This document shows positions 34,955-44,101 of a DNA stretch of 64,000 nt, in pieces; position 1 is the stretch's first letter; every line of letters starts with the position of its first letter. The translations under genes and the position numbers were made by a program. This DNA comes from Marinobacterium stanieri (GTDB taxonomy: Bacteria > Pseudomonadota > Gammaproteobacteria > Pseudomonadales > Balneatricaceae). The notes beneath the pieces were generated by a model, which was not told where the DNA came from, did not search any database, and saw only the letters and a list, made by a program, of their open reading frames with translations. Location: NCBI RefSeq assembly GCF_900155945.1, contig NZ_FTMN01000013.1:1-64000 (forward strand). The letters are read 5' to 3'.

Positions 34955-35968
34955 TGTTCACGCCAGTTAAGTTCGAGATGCTGGTTATCGCCAAACAAAC
35001 AGCACAGAACAACCGACATGAACAACCCTCACAAGAATGCCCGAACTACGCCTCATATTCGAGCCCTGATCGTTGATCGAGCCCTCCGTAAACAGCAGCC
35101 GGTGCGAGACAATGCCAGCACTTTTGGTATAAGCACGCACACCGTCTACAAGTGGCTTGCTCGTTATCGAGAGGCTGGTGAGGCTGGTCTTGAGTCAGCA
35201 TCCAGCCGTCCCCATGCCTCACCGAGGCAGATGCCAAAACAGTGGATTGAGCTGATTCAGAAGATGCGATTGACGCTCAAGTGGACCGCCAAGCAGATCG
35301 CACAGGCACTGGGTCTGGCTTATTCCACCGTGACAGCTGTACTGCGTCGACTAAAGCTTAATCGCGCCTCACACCTGGAGCCGGTGCAACCTGTGCAGCG
35401 CTACGAGCACCCCGCGCCGGGTGACATGCTGCATATGGATATCAAGAAGCTGCCTCGCTTCGATAGGCCCGGCCACCGTGTAACAAACAACCGTCGCCAG
35501 AACACGCGAGGTGCGGGTTATGAATGCGTCCATATCTGCATTGATGATCACAGCCGCTGGGCGTTTGCCCGGGTGCTACCAGATGAGCAGCAAGGCACCA
35601 CAACGCGCTTTTTGGAAAACGCTCTGGCGGCCTACCGCGGAATAGGTGTGGAGGTAAAACGCCTGATGACCGATAACGGTCCAGCCTATCGCTCACGTCG
35701 GTTCAATGCAGTTTTACAACGGGAAGGGATCAAGCATGTGTACACACGCCCATACACGCCCAGAACGAACGGCAAGGCGGAGCGTTTTATACAAACAATG
35801 ATCCGGGAGTGGGCATATGCGGTGCCCTACGTAAATGACATATCAAGGACTCGGGCGCTGACAGATTGGATCAATCACTACAATAAACAGCGCCCTCATG
35901 GCAGTATCGGAAATCTACCGCCAATGTCTCGAATACCGAAGGAAGCTGTGATCAAGTCTGCTGCATGA
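34955..35968 (+). mobile_element. IS481-family insertion sequence
   Basis: The element begins at tgttcac (34955), which is the reverse of gtgaaca at the end of the relic at 33.2 kb, and contains one transposase gene. Its right end is near the transposase stop and is next to an IS5-family gene. The exact boundary is not defined; in the relic the transposase ends at the TGA inside the repeat, whereas here the frame runs about 15 bases longer. Confidence 0.65.
35018..35968 (+). CDS. IS481-family transposase
   Basis: 316 residues: an N-terminal helix-turn-helix (DNASTFGISTHTVYKWLARY), a linker, then the DDE domain with HMDIKKLPRF (first Asp), RLMTDNGPAYRSRRF (second Asp), and YTPRTNGKAERFIQTMIREW (Glu). 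All three catalytic residues are present, so this copy may be active. Start at ATG 35018, 60 bp inside the left end. Confidence 0.92.
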   Translation: MNNPHKNARTTPHIRALIVDRALRKQQPVRDNASTFGISTHTVYKWLARYREAGEAGLESASSRPHASPRQMPKQWIELIQKMRLTLKWTAKQIAQALGLAYSTVTAVLRRLKLNRASHLEPVQPVQRYEHPAPGDMLHMDIKKLPRFDRPGHRVTNNRRQNTRGAGYECVHICIDDHSRWAFARVLPDEQQGTTTRFLENALAAYRGIGVEVKRLMTDNGPAYRSRRFNAVLQREGIKHVYTRPYTPRTNGKAERFIQTMIREWAYAVPYVNDISRTRALTDWINHYNKQRPHGSIGNLPPMSRIPKEAVIKSAA

Positions 35969-36003
35969 GATAATGTCCGCTGCATACGATTGGGGACATC
36001 GAG

Positions 36004-36894
36004 ATGGATCAGCAACTTACATTCGCGGACAGCGAGTTCAGCAACAAGCGCCGCCAGACCCGTAAGGAGAAGTTCCTTGGCCGGATGGACAAGCTGATCC
36101 CTTGGCCGCGTCTCGAAAACGTCATCGAACCTCATTATCCCAAGCCCGGTAACGGCCTCCGTCCTTACCCGTTGTCTACCATGCTGCGGATTCACTGCAT
36201 GCAACAGTGGTACAACCTCAGTGATCCGGCCATGGAGGATGCGCTGTACGAGATTGCCTCCATGCGCCTGTTTGCCGGTCTGTCATTGGATAAGGCCATC
36301 CAAAATCATTCAACGATTCTGAAGTTCCGCCATCTGCTGGAACAACATGGCCTGGCACGCCAGATCTTCGACGAGGTCAATAAGAACCGCAGTAGCGAGC
36401 GCGATCCTGAGATGCACCAGACGAAGAAGGGAAACCAATGGCACTTCGGGCTAAAAGCCCATATCGGCGTGGATGCCCGCACCGGTATCACGCACAGCTT
36501 CACCACTACGGCAGCCAATGAGCATGACCTAAACCAGGCAGAGCACCTGCTTCATGGTGATGAAGCGTTCATCTTAGCCGATGCGGGTTACCGAGGCGCC
36601 GAAAAGCGGGAAGAGCTGAAAGATGTCAGTGCGGACTGGCACATCGTCGAACAACCCGGGCAGCTGGAGACCCTGAAAAAGCATCCTCGCATCAATAAGG
36701 TCAGAATTCGCACCGAGTATCTGAAGGTCAGCCTGCGTGCCAAGGTTGAGCATCCGTTCCGGATCATCAAGTGCCAGTTCGGCTTTGTGAAAGCCCGTTA
36801 CCGTGGTCTGAAGAAAAATGACGGCAAACTGGCGATGCTGTTCGCGCTGTCAAACCTCGTGCGCGTGGATCAGATGTTGCGAGCACAGGGTTAA
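36004..36894 (+). pseudogene. IS5-family transposase lacking the first catalytic segment
   Basis: 296 residues with the IS5 N-terminus ([20 protein letters not shown]) and the conserved C-terminal block ([53 protein letters not shown]). Between QIFDEVNK and ERDPEMH the family has about 30 residues including VDATII with the first catalytic Asp; here only NRSS remains. The reading frame is kept, so it is an in-frame deletion and the enzyme is predicted to be dead. Ends of the element could not be fixed. Confidence 0.8.
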
Positions 36895-37160
36895 TCCGTC
36901 TGAAGTGCCTGAAAAGGCGCCTCGCCGATGGAAAACGCAGGATAGTGGCGCCTAAATGGGGCCCCAGTTGCTACGGGTGCTGGTTGTAGCAGAAGTGGAG
37001 ACTTAATCACAGGTTCCCTAGAATGAAAAGCCGTTCGCACGCTTCCGTGAACTTAATACATAAATGCTTATGCCCCTATTGTTAAAACCTCAGTTCACTT
37101 TACTCTTTTGATCTGTATGTGTTGCAAAACAGGAGTCAAAATACTGAAAAATTTATTGGT

Positions 37161-38231
37161 CTAAGAAGAAGGCCAGCCACGTTTTTCCAGCAGTTGGTCC
37201 AATGTAAGATTTCGGCTCTTCGCTTCGTCCAAAATCACCTGCACCAGAGGGTGGGAGGGGCCTGTTTCAATAATCGAATCCAGATTCTCCATCAGGATAG
37301 TTGCCCAGATTGTCAGAATCCGCATTTCCTCTCTTTTGCCACTAACCAAGGGGGAAGTGATCGATGCACTACGTCCGATCACAATGCCCATTTTGGACTT
37401 CATGGTGGGGAATATATCCGGAAAAACATCATTCGCCGGCAGCTTCTGTAGAGCCTCATACAACTCAGGAACATGGCGGAACTCTGGCAATGGGGCCATG
37501 TCGGGATACTGCAGCAGTGTGCGTACTATCAAGCACTGGGTTGTATCTTTCAAAACATTGTTGATATTTCGAGGATGCTTCAATTGGTAGCAGCGAGCGG
37601 GGTAAAGCCCGGTGATTGCCTGAAAGTCAATTGTGCTCATCTGCTCATTCAATTGAACTAAATGCTCACCGGTTATACGTGGGAATAGTGAGTTGCTAAC
37701 AGCGGTTTCGGACTCACTTGGCCAGCCTTTGTGATCAATCACTTCTTGCAAGGTAGTGGAGCGGGCTAGGGCTTCTTGCTCCATGACCTTGACCAGTGGG
37801 TGAGCAGCTCCTTGAGATTTGATCTCGTCCATGTGACTGAGAAGCATCGTTAGCCAGATACGAATCTGCTGTGACTCCTCACGGCCTCTCTTAATGCTAT
37901 AGGCGGTTGAAAAGCTTCTCCCGAACCAGACACCAGCGAGTGACTCATTTTTTGGCAATATGAAGCCTTCATCAAGACTATCGAGAACAGCAACGAGATC
38001 CTTGTAATAAGAGTATTTGTAGCCAGGGACTAACTCTGGGTGCTGCTGGAGAGTACGAATCACAAAGCAACGTGTGACATCATCAACGTTAGTCTCTGAT
38101 TCGCCTTCTTTGCAGTATTCCTGAATTTTGCTCAGGTACAAGCCGATCATGTGCTGCAGGTCGAAGGCTGCATAACGCTTATGCAGCTCATCAATATCTC
38201 GGCCTGTTATTCGGCTAACATAGGTCGTCAT
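37161..38231 (-). CDS. protein of two tandem ~175-residue repeats, unknown
   Basis: 356 residues formed by an internal duplication. FVIRTLQQHPELVPGYKYSY pairs with LIVRTLLQYPDMAPLPEFRH, and HPLVKVMEQEALARSTTLQE (then VIDHKGWPS) with HPLVQVILDEAKSRNLTLDQ (then LLEKRGWPS). Both halves start with ITG[RE] and a helical block. No family recognised; cytoplasmic. A perfect palindrome lies just before the gene. It is downstream of dotL on the same strand after a 180-bp gap with a hairpin, so it may be a regulator of the transfer genes that controls itself. That is inference from position only. Confidence 0.75.
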   Translation of the reverse strand: MTTYVSRITGRDIDELHKRYAAFDLQHMIGLYLSKIQEYCKEGESETNVDDVTRCFVIRTLQQHPELVPGYKYSYYKDLVAVLDSLDEGFILPKNESLAGVWFGRSFSTAYSIKRGREESQQIRIWLTMLLSHMDEIKSQGAAHPLVKVMEQEALARSTTLQEVIDHKGWPSESETAVSNSLFPRITGEHLVQLNEQMSTIDFQAITGLYPARCYQLKHPRNINNVLKDTTQCLIVRTLLQYPDMAPLPEFRHVPELYEALQKLPANDVFPDIFPTMKSKMGIVIGRSASITSPLVSGKREEMRILTIWATILMENLDSIIETGPSHPLVQVILDEAKSRNLTLDQLLEKRGWPSS

Positions 38232-38252
38232 ACCTGCGGCTCTGTTCAGTGT

Positions 38253-38267
38253 CGATACTTAGTATCG
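38253..38267. promoter_or_regulatory. palindrome CGATACT-T-AGTATCG, candidate operator
   Basis: Perfect 7-bp inverted repeat with a one-base centre, 22-36 bp upstream of the duplicated-domain gene (minus strand). The half-site AGTAT recurs in other control regions of the window. Confidence 0.5.
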
Positions 38268-38408
38268 TTATTAATCAAATAGATACATGGGCGAAGGCAT
38301 AGGATTGTTAATGCCACCCCTCAAATTGTCGCCAGTATGGTATCAGAATGATGACCGGAATACCGGTATAAATAGACACCCCAAGAGTGCAATCAATGCA
38401 TACGCAGA

Positions 38409-38432
38409 GTTCAGTCAATTGGTTGACTGAAC
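38409..38432. terminator. hairpin overlapping the dotL stop
   Basis: gttcagtcaa / ttgactgaac, a perfect 10-bp stem with loop ttgg. It overlaps the dotL stop codon and has no T-run, so it may stabilise the mRNA 3' end or attenuate transcription into the gene downstream. Confidence 0.5.
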
Positions 38433-40963
38433 ATCTCCACTTGCTCAAACAGCGTTTTTACCCTGGCCTCAATATTGGGCTCTGACTGAGGTTTCGGGGG
38501 TATCAGATAGAAAGCTGTCCTTCGCATGGTATCCACTATACTCTTGGCATCGCTGTGTGCTGATTCCGTTGACTGCCCAAGAAGTGTACCTAAGGCCACA
38601 TAGCGTGCTTCAATCTTAGCCGTTTCTTCGTCGGTCATGCCATAGGCGCCATCAACTTCTTCAAGTGAAGGCTGAGAACCGTCCTGCTGGTAGAAAAACT
38701 CTGCCGCTTCCTCCGTTGCCGGAAGTAAATCATCGGAACTGGCATAGCCATGGTTCGAGTATTGCTCATACTGTTGAGCTGCAGCTTCAGCATGACTGTG
38801 ATCTGAAGGCGGCATAGGCTTAGATGCTTCACCACTTGCATCAGAAAGGCCGCTCAAAAAGTCATCATCATCCAGATCACCCAGGAACTGATCGACACTG
38901 CTAACGCTACTGGTGTCGTGCGTTACCGGCAAGGTATCAGGTGTATCGTCAGCCCCTTCACTGTTTTCACACGCAGTTGCATCAGAAATACCGGTATCCG
39001 ACTCCAGGAGATCATTTTCGGTAGTATCCGATTCCGGGGACGGTAGTGGGGCTGCAGCGCGTAGTTTGTCTTTCTTGTAGAAAGCATTCAGGCAATCAAA
39101 GACATCGGTTGTGACACATCCTGAGGCTGGAGTGGAAAAGGCATTTTTTAGAACACCTGCAGGTTGGAACAAGGTTTCTTGCTGGCGCAGCATTTGAATA
39201 AAGTCGTTGTGCTGCTTTAGACGTACCAATTGCGCTTCGCTTGGCATTGGGCATGCCACCAAGCGAATGAGCTCAAAATCATCTAGGACGCTGTTATCAT
39301 CGATGCCCGGATAGTAAACCTTTAGGGCACGGAGTGATCCACGCATCAGAGAATGGAACTGGCCTTCTACTTGCTCCTGCAGGTCCTGAATCTCGATAGG
39401 AGTACGGCGAGTGAGACGCAGGTCCATATCTGGCACGTACCGGCTGGCATAGGAGCCAACATTCATGATGCGATCGTAGACTGCTACATCAACCTCTCCC
39501 AAGATAGCGCGAAGTTTTTCCCAGGTACCGCCATCCTCCAGGGCACCGAATAGCTTCAGGCGCGCATTCGCCAGCATGGATTCTGCATCTATTTCCCCAG
39601 CACGTTGAGTACCCACGAAGTCCTGAGCCCCGAGCAAGCAGGAGATGTTGATGCCGCGCAACTGGGCCGGCATCAAGGAGAATCCTTCCAGCACGTAAAA
39701 AGAGAATTCATCGAAGTTGTACTTATAAGGAACCGCTCGGTTCCCCATCAGGTTATCCAGAGTTTCTTCCCGTTTACCTTCCATACTGGCGCCCAAGCCT
39801 GCGGAGGAGGCCGAACGTGCAGATACCAGTAGGATTTTACCGAGTGCTTGAACTTCGTCTGGTGACTTCTCCAAGGGGGGCAGAGTGAACGTCAGGCAGC
39901 GTCTTGAGCGAACAGTATCACGCATGTTCACTTCGCCTTGTTTACAGACGTAGATGTGCCTATATGAAATGGCGAAGCTTGTTACAACGCGCATGAAGTA
40001 ATTCACGTAGTACCCGTGCATTCGGGTAACGTTTTCAGGCTGCTGGCTGGGGGGCTTATTGAAGTCATAGCCCAAATTACTAAGGTAGTTTTTTATATGG
40101 TTCAGGGTGAGGGGAGAAAGCTGATCGTGCTGACTCAATTTGAACACGGCCGCCAACGGCAGAGTTTGGCCGATCAGGTCGATATTCAGATCCCAAAGGT
40201 GATTATCACGCCCCTCTACCCAGGCAGGGGACAACGAATCTGCCAAGGAGGAAGCACCGTCCTGGAAGATCTGGTTATCACCACCGCCCTGAGACATCAT
40301 TGATGTCAAAAGCTCTTTTACAGTGGATGCGTTACCTTCACCCCATGGGTTCATCCTGTTTGAGCGTTTGATCGGAGTACGGCCAAACTGGTCTTTGTAA
40401 CCTGATAGGAAACTGATGACGAAGCTATCATCATCGGCACCACCCAAACGGGCGAGGGTAGTGGTCTGTTTCGGGAACATCATGGTTCCCTTGCCGTCAC
40501 CGATCAGAAATCCTGAGCCGGCCAGTATGTAGTTGGCGTTGATAGCCAGGATTGTTTCCGTCTTACCGGAACCTGTAGCGCCCATGATGTAGTCGTGATA
40601 GCGCTGATCACTCCAACTAACCCACGCCTCTTTACCAGACCCACGTTCATTGCCCAAATACACAGCACCTCGGGCGCGGTTGAAAGTCTCACCACCACCC
40701 TTGGGGTCTGACCTATCGATGCAGTTGGCCTCCATCGGAAGGCGTAACGGAACATCTGGTACCCGGTTGGAGAAAAAAGCAGGCAGCAAAATGATAAGCA
40801 TGACCGGCAACATGCCGGGAAATAGCAGAAGCACAAATGCTGACGCCAGGTATAGATACCCTCTGACGCTAGGCGAACGGCACGCATCACTGAACCAACC
40901 TCCTATGGTCCGTCGATCCGCAATGATGCGATTTGGGTTAATGGCTTGCTTCTGCTGGTTCAC
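38411..40963 (-). CDS. dotL: DotL/TrbC-like type IV coupling protein (IcmO)
   Basis: 850 residues. Two membrane helices near residues 30-60 (LYLASAFVLLLFPGMLPVML) are followed by the ATPase with Walker A GATGSGKTE (~130) and YNFDEFSFYVLEGF in the Walker B region. The C-terminal ~250 residues are acidic and Ser/Asp-rich and probably disordered, where DotL binds adaptor proteins in Legionella. The start is a GTG two bases after the upstream stop. It lies in the order dotM, small membrane protein, dotL. DotL selects the substrate and feeds it to the channel. Confidence 0.93.
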   Translation of the reverse strand: MNQQKQAINPNRIIADRRTIGGWFSDACRSPSVRGYLYLASAFVLLLFPGMLPVMLIILLPAFFSNRVPDVPLRLPMEANCIDRSDPKGGGETFNRARGAVYLGNERGSGKEAWVSWSDQRYHDYIMGATGSGKTETILAINANYILAGSGFLIGDGKGTMMFPKQTTTLARLGGADDDSFVISFLSGYKDQFGRTPIKRSNRMNPWGEGNASTVKELLTSMMSQGGGDNQIFQDGASSLADSLSPAWVEGRDNHLWDLNIDLIGQTLPLAAVFKLSQHDQLSPLTLNHIKNYLSNLGYDFNKPPSQQPENVTRMHGYYVNYFMRVVTSFAISYRHIYVCKQGEVNMRDTVRSRRCLTFTLPPLEKSPDEVQALGKILLVSARSASSAGLGASMEGKREETLDNLMGNRAVPYKYNFDEFSFYVLEGFSLMPAQLRGINISCLLGAQDFVGTQRAGEIDAESMLANARLKLFGALEDGGTWEKLRAILGEVDVAVYDRIMNVGSYASRYVPDMDLRLTRRTPIEIQDLQEQVEGQFHSLMRGSLRALKVYYPGIDDNSVLDDFELIRLVACPMPSEAQLVRLKQHNDFIQMLRQQETLFQPAGVLKNAFSTPASGCVTTDVFDCLNAFYKKDKLRAAAPLPSPESDTTENDLLESDTGISDATACENSEGADDTPDTLPVTHDTSSVSSVDQFLGDLDDDDFLSGLSDASGEASKPMPPSDHSHAEAAAQQYEQYSNHGYASSDDLLPATEEAAEFFYQQDGSQPSLEEVDGAYGMTDEETAKIEARYVALGTLLGQSTESAHSDAKSIVDTMRRTAFYLIPPKPQSEPNIEARVKTLFEQVEMFSQPID

Positions 40964-40965
40964 GT

Positions 40966-41373
40966 TTAGTTGCTCGCAAATGGAAAGGCTTGATCAGAAT
41001 TCCCCTGTGTATGGCGGGGGGCGTGAACACCATTACTGCTGTTATCTAAACCAATGGGTGCTGTTGATTGTTGCTGAGCAAGTAATTGATCCCCATTGAA
41101 TGGGACAACTGCTACAGCCCAGAGGCAAACAACAGTGATACAGCCGGTCCAGAGCAAATAAGGTTTGCGTTGGGGCCTGATCGCTTTGTGGTATTGCTTC
41201 ACAATGCGCTTGTAATCGTTCTGCGAGCAGGGAAGACGTTGACTGCCTTGTGTTGTCACAATCGCAGCCTCATCAAATGTAAACCCTTCCGTTGATGCAA
41301 ACACGATAGTGCTGTTCTGGTGGCTGATATGGATGTTGGATCCATTTAGTGTGACTTCAGTCCGTTTAAGCAT
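40966..41373 (-). CDS. small single-pass membrane protein of the coupling operon
   Basis: 135 residues. The N-terminal half is cytoplasmic and looks like a beta-rich domain; one helix (LLWTGCITVVCLWAVAVVPF) is near residues 70-90 and a polar tail follows. No family recognised. It overlaps dotM by 8 bases and is two bases from dotL, so it is made with the coupling complex. Confidence 0.7.
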   Translation of the reverse strand: MLKRTEVTLNGSNIHISHQNSTIVFASTEGFTFDEAAIVTTQGSQRLPCSQNDYKRIVKQYHKAIRPQRKPYLLWTGCITVVCLWAVAVVPFNGDQLLAQQQSTAPIGLDNSSNGVHAPRHTQGNSDQAFPFASN

Positions 41374-42733
41374 GGGTCTTCTCCGCTTCTTGGAAGGCTT
41401 TGTATTCGGCCAGGTCTTTGGCGCATTGTTCGTTCAATCGAGCCAAGTCATCCTCTTCATGGCGTACCACCATGTCTTGGAAGAGCCATCCTTCTTCCTG
41501 GATGTCCAATATCAGCTCGTTCATCACGTTCATAATCTGGGGTTCAACGATCGGGTACTGACATTTCGTTTCAAAATTAAAGTGATCCCGGATCGCACAC
41601 GCTTCAGCACGAGGACGCTCAAGCCCGACCTGATTACAAAGCAAATAAAGGCGACGATTAACCGGTTTCAGAAAGATGAAGTCACGAGAAATCATGTTGC
41701 CGTACACGTCATACACACGAGTAAAAAAGTACGTAAAAACAGTGCCCCAGTAGGCATGTGTTTTGGTGGCGTGCAAAAGGGCCCGGCGAACATGGATGTT
41801 ATCTTTAACGGTTTCCCACAATTCATCGACGCCGGAGAGATCGACTTGGTGGGGGGTGTGCCCTGTGCCTTCAATAAAGCTGTCACCGAACTGGTCGAGT
41901 AACTTTTCGATCGTTTTGCGGTTTGCTCGGGATTTAGTAAGTGCTGCGAGAAATATGATGGCTAAAGCACGTTCTACTACGCCAAGGGCGTGGATATCTA
42001 CTATGCCCTCGTCGTCGTATTGCACCCTAGAGCCGAGTTGGAGGCTCATGGTTTGTTTTAGCTTGGGCAAGTCGATCGTAAGGCGACCATAGTATTGCAT
42101 CAGATTATTCATCTGATCTTTGTGAGTTAAAGACTTGAAGCGGGGAAGTCCAAGCGTTTTGGCATCGTCATCTTCAACATCACTGATTAGGCCTTCAGCA
42201 ATGCAATATGGTAGAGGGTTACGTTGTGTTGCCCATGGACCAAATCGCTGGTCTTGTTTGAGCAGTTTGGCACGGATAGCAGGCTTAATACGTGGATAGC
42301 GGGTAGCCTGAATCTCTGCCAGGCTCTCCAAATCCAGAACCCGGGTAAATGCTTTGACCTTGGCGTATATCAGGTTGGAGGTGCCGCGCCACAGCAAGAG
42401 AGGTACAAATACCACTGAAAGTGCTCGCATGCTTAAGCTGTATAGGTATGAGACATCAGTAAATTGAGCGTTTGCGAAGTCTAATGTCTGGCTTAAGTGA
42501 TATGGCATTCGCAAAATGAAGTCTGCCATGTCTTCAGACATGAACAAGGTCATTGGATAGAGCAGGTACCGGGTGTGTAGTGCAACCTGAGTGGTCCCCC
42601 AAAGAATATATGGAGACCATAGGTACCAGGCTACGGCAGCAAAAATTGAAATAATGACGCCGCTAATGAGTAGGCTGGAAAACAGATCACTTGAGTTGCG
42701 ATTGTAGTCCTGCATTCCTTTCTGGTTGCTCAT
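41366..42733 (-). CDS. dotM: DotM/TrbA-like coupling complex protein (IcmP)
   Basis: 455 residues with two or three N-terminal membrane helices (LLISGVIISIFAAVAWYLW and LYSLSMRALSVVFVPLLLWR). The cytoplasmic domain has the DotM signatures ERALAIIFLAAL and HAYWGTVFTYFFTRVYDVYG. DotM partners DotL in the inner membrane and binds Glu-rich substrates in Legionella. The 4-base overlap with the transglycosylase gene indicates translational coupling. Confidence 0.9.
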   Translation of the reverse strand: MSNQKGMQDYNRNSSDLFSSLLISGVIISIFAAVAWYLWSPYILWGTTQVALHTRYLLYPMTLFMSEDMADFILRMPYHLSQTLDFANAQFTDVSYLYSLSMRALSVVFVPLLLWRGTSNLIYAKVKAFTRVLDLESLAEIQATRYPRIKPAIRAKLLKQDQRFGPWATQRNPLPYCIAEGLISDVEDDDAKTLGLPRFKSLTHKDQMNNLMQYYGRLTIDLPKLKQTMSLQLGSRVQYDDEGIVDIHALGVVERALAIIFLAALTKSRANRKTIEKLLDQFGDSFIEGTGHTPHQVDLSGVDELWETVKDNIHVRRALLHATKTHAYWGTVFTYFFTRVYDVYGNMISRDFIFLKPVNRRLYLLCNQVGLERPRAEACAIRDHFNFETKCQYPIVEPQIMNVMNELILDIQEEGWLFQDMVVRHEEDDLARLNEQCAKDLAEYKAFQEAEKTHA

Positions 42734-43167
42734 TTCACGAAGTACCTTGCTAGTTGTTCATCGGTCAGTATCAACTTTGCATGCTCAATCAGGCGTTTGC
42801 GGTAGCGATCACGATGAGGCGCATTGAAGTTGTGGTAGCAGGCAATGCGCCCAAACCAGTCATAATTACGTTTAATGCAGATCTTGAGCTTACGATTAAG
42901 GATTGCTCCCGCCGCTAGCGCATTGCCTTTGGTGCTAGACACGATGTTGTGCCTCGTGAGCCCAAATTCACTGTGAAGTTCGTCAAAATGCATGGTGTTG
43001 ACTTGGAACGGGCCGCAGTCTGAGTTGTATTTCCGTGGTACACATTCCCCAGTCGTACCGCCCTCAACCTGCAAGATCAGATAGAGCCCCAGAACGGGTG
43101 TTTGAGTAATCTGAGAGACTTCCTCAAGCATTTGGTAAGTAATGGGCTCAACGGGTGGCAGGTCCAT
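42730..43167 (-). CDS. lytic transglycosylase-like protein
   Basis: 145 residues of the SLT/lysozyme fold: the likely catalytic Glu is in LYLILQVEGG (~residue 33), followed by SDCGPFQVN (~58-66), GNALAAGAILNRKL and CYHN. No signal peptide is visible, although peptidoglycan is outside the membrane; export by the secretion system or a non-classical route must be supposed. Conjugation systems use such enzymes to open the cell wall for the channel. It overlaps its neighbours (20 and 4 bases). Confidence 0.8.
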   Translation of the reverse strand: MDLPPVEPITYQMLEEVSQITQTPVLGLYLILQVEGGTTGECVPRKYNSDCGPFQVNTMHFDELHSEFGLTRHNIVSSTKGNALAAGAILNRKLKICIKRNYDWFGRIACYHNFNAPHRDRYRKRLIEHAKLILTDEQLARYFVK

Positions 43168-44101
43168 CGTGTTCCAATATCCAAATTGCTATGAAGACGC
43201 TGGTTAATACGCCAATGATGATGACCACGGCGAAGGAGCTGAACAGGCTGATCAGTGACATGTTTTTAGTGGCCAAAGTGGCCAGATACAGTCCCCATAT
43301 AATGAGTAGAGGCAGGTAAGGGATTCGACTGGCTGTGTCATGCTCCGATGCCTTGATTGCAGGCAGACGGAAAACTTTCAAACCCAGCAGAAGCTTTGGA
43401 TAGCGGCCGCTGCCGGTGCGAGCTGAGATCGTTGGAGAGTAAATGCACCGAAAGGAACGCCAGGTGCCGATTCCAGTAGAGATTAAGACAACCCCAAAAA
43501 CGGTACGTGCAATATCGCTATTAGTCGTTTGGAACAACAATAGCGTTGCTAGGTAAATCAGGGCTGCATTGATCAAAAAATCAAACGAGTTTCGGTATTC
43601 CGCTATAAGCGGAGCAGGTGTTAGCGTGCAGGATCTCAGGCTTTGAAAGTGCTTGAAAGTAACGGTGATCATGAGACTGATGCACACAGTTGCGAAGACT
43701 GATATGGCAGTCGATCCATACCAAAGGACGGGTGATGCCTTGAAAGTATCGACCAAGCGTTGTCCTGACGGTGACAGGGCAAGAGTGATCATGCTTCCAA
43801 TGGTAGTTAGTGTACCCACGAAGTATATCAACATGGATAAGCAGGCATTCAACAGATAAACCTGACGCTCTATCAGCGGCAGTTCAGCTGCCGTGATGTG
43901 ATCACCTTTTTGGCCGTGCTCAATGTCACTTTTTGTCTGATCGACAAGCTGCGTATACGAATCCACCAGGTAGTTTTTACCTTGGGAAACGGCACGGATG
44001 TTTGCCCTAACGGCACGTTCTATAAACGTGAAGGTGGATACTTCCTTCACTATGCCGATCGCAACCTTGCCTTTGCGTTTGGTTGGCTGCTCTTCACTCA
44101 T
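43148..44101 (-). CDS. polytopic membrane protein of the coupling operon, unknown
   Basis: 317 residues. About six hydrophobic segments: LLNACLSMLIYFVGTLTTIG, WYGSTAISVFATVCISLMIT, LINAALIYLATLLLFQ, a short helix near 205, LPLLIIWGLYLATLATKN and FAVVIIIGVLTSVFIAIWIL. The N-terminal ~85 residues are cytoplasmic and charged. Not recognised; the overlaps with both neighbours place it in the transfer operon. Confidence 0.75.
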   Translation of the reverse strand: MSEEQPTKRKGKVAIGIVKEVSTFTFIERAVRANIRAVSQGKNYLVDSYTQLVDQTKSDIEHGQKGDHITAAELPLIERQVYLLNACLSMLIYFVGTLTTIGSMITLALSPSGQRLVDTFKASPVLWYGSTAISVFATVCISLMITVTFKHFQSLRSCTLTPAPLIAEYRNSFDFLINAALIYLATLLLFQTTNSDIARTVFGVVLISTGIGTWRSFRCIYSPTISARTGSGRYPKLLLGLKVFRLPAIKASEHDTASRIPYLPLLIIWGLYLATLATKNMSLISLFSSFAVVIIIGVLTSVFIAIWILEHDGPATR

